From positions 63,627,249 through 63,691,248 of the forward strand of contig OZ038423.1 in the NCBI GenBank assembly GCA_964036155.1: DNA of 64,000 nucleotides, read 5' to 3'. A program made the translations under genes and the position numbers. Below are positions 23,503-33,317 of this stretch, piece after piece; the stretch's first letter is position 1, and each line of letters opens with the position of its first letter. The notes under the pieces are model-generated. The model was given only the letters and a program-made list of their open reading frames with translations. It was not told where the DNA came from and searched no databases. Origin of the DNA: Diploscapter coronatus (lineage: Eukaryota > Nematoda > Chromadorea > Rhabditida > Rhabditidae).

Positions 23503-24130
23503 ATGAATTCATCGGTTGTCTCTCTTTTACTCATAACTATCGCTTCCGTAGCTGTATCATTCCCGACATACGAGGTAACAGTTTGCAGATCTCTAAGGAT
23601 AAGGTTTCAACATTTCAGAGAAATCAATTAGCGACTGATTCTTTCGATGGAAATGGTAATTTCCCTGGTTGGACCAGACAAAGTGAAAATGAAGGCAGAA
23701 GATTCTCGAAGCAGCCATTTGGCAACAATAACAATAACAACAACGGCAACGGCAATGCAAATGGATTCAATCAAAGAGGACGATTCTCTGGGCGATCAGG
23801 CAACAGCAATGTAGATGGGTCGAGTGAAGAAGAAGGACAACTGGGAGGGTCCTCGGGCAGATCGAATCAGAATGGGAACAGCTTCGGCAGAAATGGAGGG
23901 CAGAACAAGAAAGGAGGATTCGGGGGATTCGAGGGCGGATTCAACTCAAATCGAAACGGCAATGGACTTGGAAGCAGCGATTTCCCAGGCAAATTCGCGT
24001 TATTTTTAGAAACTTCTAACTGGTTTAAATTTCAGGTTTCGGTAGAGGAAGTAGCTTCAATGGAAACAGCGATAGATCTTTCGGGTCTTTCGGACAGAGT
24101 CAAGGATTCGGCAACTTTGGAGGATATTGA
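23503..24130 (+). CDS. Secreted Gly/Asn/Phe-rich protein (paralogue 1)
   Basis: Three exons: 23503-23574, 23619-23988, 24036-24130; 178 residues. Exon 1 (72 nt) encodes a signal peptide ending before F-P-T-Y-E. The mature protein is rich in Gly, Asn, Ser, Arg and Phe with Phe-Gly-Gly/Gly-Phe-Gly motifs, an Asn-Gly run and a tail GFGNFGGY. Intron 2 has a GC donor (CCCAG|GCAAAT). Accepting it restores the Phe-Gly frame; reading through instead leads into an unrelated sequence. The gene at 25173 has the same exon-1 length, the same phases and a similar tail, so the two are duplicates. Low-complexity Gly/Asn/Phe proteins can be structural (cuticle, mucus) or antimicrobial; nothing here decides. 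TATA box 93 bp upstream; AATAAA at 24177. Confidence 0.85.
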
Positions 24131-24176
24131 AATTGAATAATGATCTCAATGGTTTATTCTTGTAAATATTGTATGA

Positions 24177-24182
24177 AATAAA
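24177..24182 (+). terminator. Poly(A) signal AATAAA
   Basis: Hexamer 47 nt after the stop codon of the Gly/Asn/Phe-rich gene. Confidence 0.6.
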
Positions 24183-24817
24183 TTATTGGGCTAATCAATT
24201 TGTTCTTGATTCATTTGCACGAATCATCGAATTCTTAAATTGTTCAAGAATGTTGATTGAAGAAAAATTACCCTTATACGAATTAAGATAAGCGTAAAAA
24301 TGTTATTTTAATTGGGAAAGAAATGAGTATTATTTTATACGCTGTCTTCAGTGATTATATTAGCTGTGAAATAATACAACCGTCGTTCGACGACCTTCAG
24401 GCGATGAACTGATCGTGAGTGACAATGAAACAAAGTTATTGTCATTACGTTCCAATTGAAATGCCTTAACTGTTTCGAATTCGATTTTCATTTTCTGTGA
24501 ACATATTTTGAAAAGTATATAAATGAGTACAAGGTATAAAACTATTTTCTGTCATTATTGCCATGAAAAATGACAAAGCTAAAGTTAAAGAAAAAGGCTT
24601 TTAGTTATCTAAATGAGGACATGATATTTGGATGTGCAAATCATAAACCATGCGTTGAGTTATAAATTTGAGCAAAGAAAATAACAACCCGTGGAAATTA
24701 ACTAAAAGTCTTTATTCGCCAAAACCTAAATTTCAAATACCCTCCTAAACGATTTAAATTTTACAAAATATAAACAAAGTTCAGTTATCAATGAATCGTT
24801 TCATTCAAGGATAAGAT

Positions 24818-24883
24818 ATCCTGATCAAACATTGCAAGAAGTGTTCTGATGTGTGAGTCATGCAGCCGATTTTAGTATTTGAT
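24818..24883 (+). promoter_or_regulatory. Conserved upstream element, copy 2 (with AP-1-like TGAGTCA)
   Basis: Counterpart of 23149-23210, starting 355 bp before the ATG at 25173. It keeps ATCCTGATCAAACATTGCAA, GTGTGAGTCATGCA and CCGATTTTAGTATTTGAT. Position and order are conserved relative to the start codon. Confidence 0.6.
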
Positions 24884-25106
24884 CTGATTGTTTCAATTTT
24901 CAATGCATTTTTAACCCCACTTTTATCCATTCTCTCTCTCTCTCAAATTGCGTGTTATTTTCCGACTAGTCTCAATCATCACTAGATCAGTGCCATTCAC
25001 TAGGCTGCACTATGTTGCTGGCAGTGGGTTGGGAGACAGGCCTGCCTCCACCATTTAGCCCCGTTTAGACAGAAATGGCAACGAACATCCATGACAGATA
25101 TTTACC

Positions 25107-25114
25107 TATAAAAG
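25107..25114 (+). promoter_or_regulatory. TATA box (TATAAAAG)
   Basis: TATAAAAG 66 bp before the ATG of paralogue 2, identical to the box of paralogue 1. Confidence 0.65.
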
Positions 25115-25172
25115 GCACCTCAAGAGAATTTCATTCATCCTCCAATATTCAATTGCTCTAGCCAATCCGAAA

Positions 25173-25893
25173 ATGAACTCCTCACTCGCTATTCTTTTAC
25201 TGGCTACAATTCTTTCATTCGTCGTTTCGTTCCCAGCTTCTGAGGTTTAATTTCATTTCTTCGCATTCAATTTTGAAAATGAATTCTAGAATCGCCAATT
25301 CTCGCCTGGACCCTTCGACAGCAGTCGCTCACCTCGACCTGGAAGGGGAGATCGACGAGAAGGCGAGGGACGGGGAGTCTCCAGAGGCCCGAACGGCAAT
25401 GAGACCTGGCCGAGAGAGGGAGAGCGAGGACAGGGACAGGGAGGATTCTCGGGAAGACCGAATGAGAATGAAAACGGAGAATGGAACAGGGAAGGCAAGC
25501 ACCAAGGACAGGAACAAAAAGGATTCTCAGGAAAGCCGAATGAAAACGGATTTGGTAAGGGGGAAGATACTAGATAAATAAAACCTGAATTTATCGCAAC
25601 TTCGTAAATAAAACTTTTGCAACATTTAATGGAATATTGTGTGAAGGTCACTTATCCTAGCTCTCACTGGCTATGCTATGGCATTATTCGTGTTCTTGTG
25701 AAGTTACAATAAATCCAAGTTATCGAGCTAATAGCAGTAAAATTTTATGTCTCAGGAAACGGTCAAGGAGGCAGCGTCAATGGAAATGGAAATGGACAGC
25801 GAGCTTTCGGTATGAATATTGCGAATTTTTCAACTTCTAGCTTCAATTTTAGGTGCTCAAAATACTGGCTTCGGCAATATTAGAAGATTTTAA
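25173..25893 (+). CDS. Secreted Gly/Arg/Asn-rich protein (paralogue 2)
   Basis: Four exons: 25173-25244, 25290-25554, 25756-25809, 25853-25893; 143 residues. Exon 1 is 72 nt and encodes a signal peptide (LLLATILSFVVSFPA), matching the paralogue at 23503. The mature part has Arg/Gly/Glu repeats (PRPGRGDRREGEG) and two copies of a block like GGFSG-PNENENG. It finishes with an Asn-Gly run and GFGNIRRF. Compared with paralogue 1 the final exon is split by an extra 43-nt intron. Function is unknown. The tail lies 88 bp from the stop of the convergent SCCPDH-like gene. Confidence 0.85.
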
Positions 25894-25961
25894 AATTTTA
25901 TAATCTTTGCTCAATATTTCCTCTGATTTTTATTATTTTTGTACATTTATTTGCAAAAAAT

Positions 25962-25973
25962 AATAAATTTATT
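25962..25973. terminator. Palindromic AATAAATTTATT shared by two convergent genes
   Basis: The 12-mer is its own reverse complement and so presents AATAAA on both strands. It lies 69 nt after the plus-strand stop at 25893 and 9 nt after the minus-strand stop at 25982. It can act as poly(A) signal for both genes. Confidence 0.55.
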
Positions 25974-25981
25974 CTTTCTTG

Positions 25982-28018
25982 TTATATTTTCGAATTTCGT
26001 TCTGGAAGTATTTTGAAATCGATTCCGAGATTCTTCAAATAATCGATAATTCGAGTTTCTGAGAATGCAGCTGAAGTCGTATACACGCCGAATCTTGAAT
26101 AGAAATCTAATGCTTAACGAACGTTAATTATATTTGGAGTTATTTTTCCTAGTTTAAAGTTCAAATTGAAATCTCGAACATATTTCATACAAATTGGTTG
26201 AATCAAAACGAACTCTTTAGGCATCTTATCTCGATCTCTTGTCATCGCTAAAATCGCTGCAGAAAGGCAAATTGATGTTGAGTTGTAAGCATCTGGAGCG
26301 GTAATGATCATTTTCATCTGAATGGTGATTTTTTGGTTTTTTTTGCAATAACTGTTCCTACTTTCTTATCAGGTTGTCCTTTATGCTTCTCGCTAGGAAG
26401 TTTTTGATTTGAGTATCCATACCCGATAAAATGATAAGTTAGAAAAGTATTCGCCATTTGTTCCGGGGTTGGACCTGATTCCTAGACAGATATTGCTCTT
26501 TCAAATAGTAAAACTGATCCTCACTTTGAATAGATTAAAGCTCGTAATTTGTGGATACTTCTTCAAGTACCGTCTCGTCATATTGTTACGAGCCAGAATA
26601 CTGAAACAGAACATCCAAACGACTGTTGCAATCGCCCAGTGCGGGCCTTGCGTTTTCAAATGCACTTCGAATTGAACCTATGAAATAGCTTCGAATTTTA
26701 GTTTTCAATAATTGTTTACCGGTCTGAGACCTCGTTTCATTACATCATAATATTGCGATCGAGTGACTATCGATTTATCTGCACCCAAAAATGGAATTAC
26801 CCATCCCTTCACATCTTCGTCCTCAAACCACGATATCAGTCGACTAAAATTCAGTAAATTAAAAATAAATAATAGTCAAATCTCGAGATACCGTTTTTCA
26901 TTTGCAACCTCGCTTTTCGGCAACCTGTTTGGCATTATGATTTTTCGATAATCCTTCAACTCTTCTGCATGTTGAATGCCCATAATTAGAGTTTGATAAG
27001 TAGCTGCACTAAATGAGTAGCCCTAAAATACTTCACACGTTGCTATCAATATCGACTAAAATGATGCTGAATAATAAAATACAATACTTTCAAATCGTTA
27101 GAATTTCTAATTCGAAATATTTTTTTTCTAAAGAATTCACAAAATACAGACTTGAGGGCCATATTTTATGGAGAGCACAGCATCTACGTGATTCAAATCT
27201 CCGTCGAATTTTTGTCTCATGTAGTGAAGCCCCAAATCAGCTGGCATCGAATCCATGCCCGATGCCCCAATCACGAATAGACCATTTTTCTTTGCAATTT
27301 CAGAGTATTTAGCTTCGATTTTCTCGAGAAACTGAATTGATCTTCGTACTTTTTTCAAAAATATAGAATTTCTACAGCAGGTTCCCCAGCCACATCGACG
27401 TGATCAGCACCGTTTTCGACACAAGCCTTCACAACCTGCTCACCGTACAATCGATACTACAATCATCATTCATTCCTTCAACAGTTACGCAAATTCAAGT
27501 CACCTACAGGCCCAACTGCGTTCACCAAGATTTTAGACTGCTTTGCCATTTCTTCGAGGCTTTTCTGGTCGTCATTATTTGCCACGATTATCAATAAATC
27601 ACTCAGGTCTTTTGCTAAAGGACAACTATTCTAGTATAAACTTGCGAACTTGTGGAGTTGGAGAAAATCACATTTGGTATAATTCGAAATAAGGTGATGC
27701 AATAATAAACTCTAGCATCACGTAATGATAATTTTTCAATGATCTCAGCTTTGTTTAGCGTAATGCAATGAAAAATGATAGCATAACACATCCTCATACC
27801 AGTGAAATCAGCCAAATGCTGTCGTAGCTCTTCCAATTTATTCTTGTTTCGTCCAGCGATTCCAATTGATAAATTCTGAAAGGTCAAAATTCAAGTTCTC
27901 GTCTTCAATCAAACCAATTTACCTTGAAAATATCGCGTTTTAGGATGAATTCGAGGAATCTGGAGCCAGTGAATCCCGTTGCGCCATAAACGACCAGGTC
28001 TATTCGCCTTAGCGACAT
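25982..28018 (-). CDS. SCCPDH: Saccharopine dehydrogenase-like oxidoreductase, copy A
   Basis: Eleven exons on the minus strand: 27923-28018, 27800-27875, 27508-27614, 27376-27456, 27152-27331, 26892-27022, 26720-26843, 26525-26677, 26353-26481, 26214-26317, 25982-26093; 430 residues, close to the family length. A Rossmann nucleotide-binding motif, VVYGATGFTGSRFLE, opens the protein. Family signatures follow: AGRNKNKLEEL, LVNAVGPYRLYGE, HVDVAGEP, GASGMDSMPADLG, and a hydrophobic segment near the start of the 153-nt exon (WAIATVVWMFCFSILA). The C-terminus reads FGVYTTSAAFSETRIIDYL. SCCPDH proteins are membrane- or lipid-droplet-associated with undefined substrate; they are not proven saccharopine dehydrogenases. 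Copy B lies 441 bp upstream on the same strand with nearly identical exon lengths, so they are tandem duplicates. One intron (26318-26352) is only 35 nt. Confidence 0.9.
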
Positions 28019-28459
28019 TCAGAAAAATCAGCCGAATTTCCAGGCAGAGAATATGGATATCTGAATGCAGAGAGTGCATTCTTGTTTGTTGTGTTTGCTG
28101 CTGTTTGGCTACACTATGGCGTAGTCAATAATGTTCGCCAATAAAAATACTCTAGACTTGTGAGGTCAAGGAAATTCATAGAAAGCACATCATCAAAATA
28201 TTCTGCATTTTCAATGAAGTAAACATTCCTTTCATTTGAAAAAATAAAATAGATTTTGTTAAAACGATTCATTCACTCTGTTCGGATAAAATAAATAGTG
28301 TAACTTGCAACAATAATAAGTTTAGTCCAAGGAAATGTACCCAAGCAAATCATGAATAAATATTGTTGAACTCTGATAAAATTCCTCTTCAGAACAAAAG
28401 AATTCCCTCCCTCTAGTCATCTCTACTCTTTTCTACAGGAATAAAACGGTAACGAGTGT
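28019..28459. other. Spacer between the tandem SCCPDH-like genes
   Basis: 441 bp with no exon. The two genes are head-to-tail on the minus strand; the spacing would allow an operon or separate promoters, and the sequence does not decide. Confidence 0.5.
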
Positions 28460-31400
28460 TTAGATGCTGGATTCAGACACGATTTTGTAAGTGACTCCAA
28501 GCTGCTCGAGGTACTCGAAGATCTTCGACTCGCCGAAACAAGCTGCGGTGGTGAAAACGCCTCCCCTAAATTATTGCATTTCAATATTTATGGAAAATTG
28601 AATAATTCTTCAGAAATATTTCAGATACCATTCAAAAGCTAGACGAAAAGTTCAATATCGTCTTTGAATTTTTTACATCTTTAATTTATCGACTAATGAT
28701 CGCATAAAGAAAAGGCGATGGTTTTCAAGGATTAGTAGCTGGTTTTTCATCATTGTGATAAATCATTTCTTACTCCTTAGGCAATCCGTCCTTGTTCTTG
28801 AGAATGGTCATGGCAGCCCCCACAACGCAGGCACTCGTACCGGAATATCCCGCATCCGGACCGTGGCAGACAGACACTACCCGTCTGTTAGGCTTTCCTT
28901 CATGCTGCTCATTTACAGGTTTCGTGCTGTCATAGCCATATCCGAACAGCCAATAGTCGAACGAGGACTGCTTCACCTGCTCTTCAGTTGGACCGTCTTT
29001 CTGCAAACCAAATGTCATGGTGTAATATTTGGGAGTCGAAATCTGAGTATATTTGTCAAGTGAACAGAGATGACGTAAAAATTTCAAGACCTATTACTTG
29101 ACAATGAGAATTTTTTACTACAACCAATAATATTCAGAATCTCAATTAGCAGAAAAAATTCAAACAATCCAAGTACTGAAAGTTTTTAATTGAAACAACA
29201 ACTTTTAAATAAACCTTGAACATGTTGAAGGAGCAGAGATCGGGATAATCCTGGAGGAATTTGCGAGTCGGGGCGAACTGAGCGAGGATGGCGAACACAG
29301 ACAGCCACATGAACAGCATAATGGCCCAGATCATCGTGCCGATACGGAAGTAGGTCTCGATGTGCACCTGGAGAACGATATTCATAAATTGTCATCGATC
29401 TTATATCCAGCAATGGATAGAAGATAGCTATAATATATCGTGCACATCGTGAAATCGTGACATTTTTTACTTACTTTGACAGAACAAAATAATTCAAATG
29501 CATGATATGTAATAGTTACCAGAAAGAATAGGAATTGTGAAAGTTTAAATTTAAGTGCTTTTAAGCTTTCAGCGTTAATTTATCGTCATTTCATAGCTAA
29601 TATTCGCTTACGGGTCTTTCCCCTCTGACAGTAGCGTCGTAGTACTGCGATCTGTTGACGATGGCCTTGTCAGAGCCCATGAAAGGCACGGCCCAACCGT
29701 CAAGTTCCTTCTCATTGATCGAGAACATCTTACCCCTGAAATTCAAGTTTCGCAAAAATTCGTATAATACTGTAAATTAGAAAAGAAACTATCAGAATCC
29801 ACAATTCTATGTTTAGTTTAATAAAATTTTCAAATACTTGGCAGGAGGTTTCTGAGCAGGCTTGGTGATGCGTTCGGGCATAAGCTGCTTCCTCAGCGGG
29901 CCGAGTTTGTCCTTCGTCATATTTGCGATTCCCAGAATCAGAGTCTGGTACGTCCCGTTATTAATCGCATATCCCTGAAAAGAAATCTTCGAAGGTGAGC
30001 ATCAAGGATTTTTATAGTAATCATGACAATAAAGTAATTCTAACTGCGTTCAGGGAAGGCTAAATCTAAATCCATCCTATGACGATATATTTTCCTCATC
30101 CTCTTTACATTTCAGATCTCCAATTTTTCTGTTAGTGATTTTTGTAGTTTCAGCTACACAATGGAAACCGGTCAAGTTGTTGTCGAAATTGCAATTTGCA
30201 AAATAGCACGGTTTCAGTCGACTTCTTGATGAGAGAAACCGCGAAAACAAGGAAACCACCTACGCTCTGATAAGAATTACTAGAAAGGGGGAAGGGAGGG
30301 AGATTGATTGAGAATGACGACTGGAAGTGACCAAAGATAGAATTGAATCAATCAGACCTACCGCAGGTCCATGAACAGTCTGAACGTAGCTCTCAATGTA
30401 GCTCAAATCGCCGTGGAAGTTCTTCTTGAGGAATCTGACTCCCAAGTCGCAGGGGACTGAAATTGGGTACTCAAAATTGACTATGATTGAGTAGAAATAT
30501 ACTTGAATCCCAGCCACAGGCACCCACGACGTACAGTCCCTTCTTCTTCGCCTCTTCTCCATACTTCAGGGCCATTTGCTCGAGGAACTGAACTCTTTTA
30601 TAGCCAAAAACAATACCATGATCAGTTTCTAGGGATGATCTTCAGAAAATATTACAATATTCAAAATAATTTGGAGAAAATTAATCTTAGCAAAGAAGAG
30701 TTTCAACTTACCGCCGGTTCTCCCGATATGTCGATATGATTGGCTCCATTCTCGACTGCAGCCCTCACCACAGCTTCCCCATACAGACGATACTGAAAGT
30801 TGCATTTTTGTCTTCACTCAAGTCCCCTAGTTCGGATTTTTTTCTTTCACGCGAAAACATCGCGTACGACTTGTTTGGTGATTTTGATAGCTTCGATTGC
30901 GAGGCTGCGGGCGAATTTTATGATCCAAAAGATGGCGATTTTTGGGCACTCGAACAAGCAGCCACGCATAAATCAGGCTAATAAATTGTTGGAAATAATG
31001 GGACGAAAACGTGATTCTCCTTCAACAATTTCTTTCTTCTGCAACCCATTTCCATTTCTCGCATTTTATGTGTTTGATCTAATTGCCTACTTCAAAGAGA
31101 ATAACAATGAGTTTTGGAAAAGTGATGATAACTTTCATGGAAACTCCAATAGTTTTCGATTCTTCGAAGAGGAATTCTGATTTTGATATGATCCTTGTCA
31201 TTGATAAAAAGGGGAAACCAGTCCCGTTCTTCCTGTTATTTCATTTTCTCCTTTTCATAATTCATTCTCACTATCAGTTGGTGCAAAGGTTCTCCAAAAA
31301 TGACAAAATTTCGGATGCAACTCATCGATCATTTTGACGAATGATCAATAGATTCAAAAGGAACAGACATGCAAAATTTCAAGATCAGAAAAATATCTCG

Positions 31401-33317
31401 CCATGTTGCGTACTATTTTTGAAATTTTGAAATTCGATCTCTAAAATAGAGCGCAAGTTCCGTCCCTCTGTAAAAGTGCGACAACATACAAAAAGTGGTA
31501 GTACGGGGACCCCCAAAATAGAAAGCAAGTCATGTCTAGTCTGCGAAGGCATAACAAGGTCCAGTCGCAATCGACGATAGATCTAATGGAAAGTTTTTGC
31601 GCCAAAAATCAGCTCATAATTTTGTCGTACAAAAATGTACAACCGATTTTTTCGACCAAATTAATTTTTTATCATATTTTTCTTTCTAAAAGCCTTAGTT
31701 ATGCTCTAATACTACATACTTCTGAACGAAAAATAACTACGGAATATGGTTATCATGGACCCGTTTGCGCTCTCTACTCTAAAAGCAAAAGTCTAGTTGT
31801 TGAAAAGGAAATTTGAAGCCTCAATTTTCAAAATTGCTTGCTTTCTATTTATGAACTGAACAGATACGAATTCTGCATAGCAATTCCGAGAATGACTCAT
31901 TCGAAAAGTACAATATTTGCATTTTGTAGCGAGTTATTTGCACAAACAAAACATTGTTACGCAGTTTTTGATTAGAAAAAAAGCTGAAGTGATTTCTATT
32001 TGGTACCTGTAGAAATTATCTAAAAAATTCTTCACGTGGTTGAGATTATGTTTCAAAAGGCCGAATGAATTGACAAAATAAAACCATCACGCCTTTAGAG
32101 AAATTTAAAAAATAATTTTACGTTATCAAATTAGCCGAAGAAATATGAAAATAAAATTCAGTCATTTAGTAGAACGAGTTACGTCCTTTAGTCAAAGAGA
32201 AGCTGCTATTTCTTGAATATTTATGAAATCATCCTACCGGTCCAACAGCATTGATGATGAGATTTGCCTGTTTGGCCATGTTCACGAGACTTGCCTCATC
32301 CGAATTGTCCGCGATGATGATCGGCACCTTCGACAAATTAGCTCCTGAAATGATGGGTTTTCTTTATTGTAAAGTGGAGTAAAAGCGGAAAGATTATGGT
32401 ATTTTTGTATCATTTTGAAGAAAAAATCAACTTCTTCTGCAGTTAACAGAAAGTCCCTCGAATTTTTTACAAGAATTCACTGGTTTTTGTCAGTTAGGTC
32501 GTTCTTTTTCACTCTTTTCGTGTAATTGTCAAGTTTGCAAGCGAGCGATCGAATGCGAGGCAAAGGGGTAAAATGTCAGAAAGTGGAGGGGAGTAATTCG
32601 GAAGTGAATCGCAGTGCAAAAAGTCGTCAATCGTCCCATTTTTCTATCATTTTTTCGCCGTTTTCAACTCGCTTCTCTTCCTGTTTTTCATTTTTTTTCT
32701 TCTCACTCGCCCGCTCCTTTTCTTCGTCTCTCTGCTCTCCTCGTTCTGTTTTCTATTTCTCATACAAAAGAGCTTTTGCCTTTGCAGTTCCCCTCTCCTG
32801 CTTATTCTTCGAAAATCTCTCGTTTATTTTCTTCGAAACAGTGATGCAAGCAGAGAGCATTGGAAGTGAGAGAGTCAGGGAAGGGGAGGGAAACGATAAG
32901 CAGGAATTGATGGGAATGAAGGGAGAATTGAATCATAAAAATAAACAACCACCTGCTTATTGTTCTCTAGCTAGTCCAATCATTATCAACAAGTATACTC
33001 ACCAGTTCGCTTGGAGACTTCAGCCAGTGTTTTCCTGATCTTCGACTCATTCCTTCCGGCCACGGCAAAGTTCGTTCCCTGAAAACAAGATTTTTGAAAA
33101 ATAATTTTTACAGAAATTTTTTATAAATGAATAGCAAAATTTACAACAAAAAATAAACATTCATTTTCTCTTGAAACTATTTTTTAATTTTGAAGCAAAT
33201 TGTTTTCTGAAACTCATAAAATAGTACTTTGCAGAGTTGATCAGTGGCGAGTCTGCCTACAACGTATGCGCCAGTATAGCCTGTCGCTCCATACACTACA
33301 ACGTCATATCGAGTCAT
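28460..33317 (-). CDS. SCCPDH: Saccharopine dehydrogenase-like oxidoreductase, copy B
   Basis: Twelve exons on the minus strand: 33228-33317, 33003-33078, 32238-32344, 30712-30792, 30503-30587, 30362-30456, 29838-29974, 29612-29735, 29215-29367, 28774-29000, 28460-28565 (the 180-nt exon of copy A is here split into 85+95). By this list eleven are visible coding exons; 426 residues. Rossmann motif VVVYGATGYTGAYVV is followed by VAGRNESKIRKTL, INAVGPYRLYGEA, HIDISGEP and GACGWDSIPCDLG. A strongly hydrophobic segment, IWAIMLFMWLSVFAILA, may bind membrane. The end reads GGVFTTAACFGESKIFEYL. Codon use is more GC-biased than in copy A, suggesting higher expression. Intron 3 is 1.4 kb and contains a dispersed repeat copy. 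Confidence 0.9.
31441..31615 (-). repeat. Dispersed repeat, copy in an SCCPDH-like intron
   Basis: Read on the minus strand it begins GAGCTGATTTTTGGCGCA, continues through CTATCGTCGAT, GGGGGTCCCC, ACTACCACTTTTTGT and ends GGAACTTGCGCTCTATTTTA. The same blocks in the same order occur at 56324-56493 and 62313-62485. Length is about 170 bp; copies are diverged and noncoding. Confidence 0.65.

Noticed and set aside
32526..33038. 170-codon open frame on the plus strand
   Set aside because: It lies antisense across an SCCPDH intron and exon 2; composition is low-complexity Phe/Ser and it has no coding-like codon pattern.
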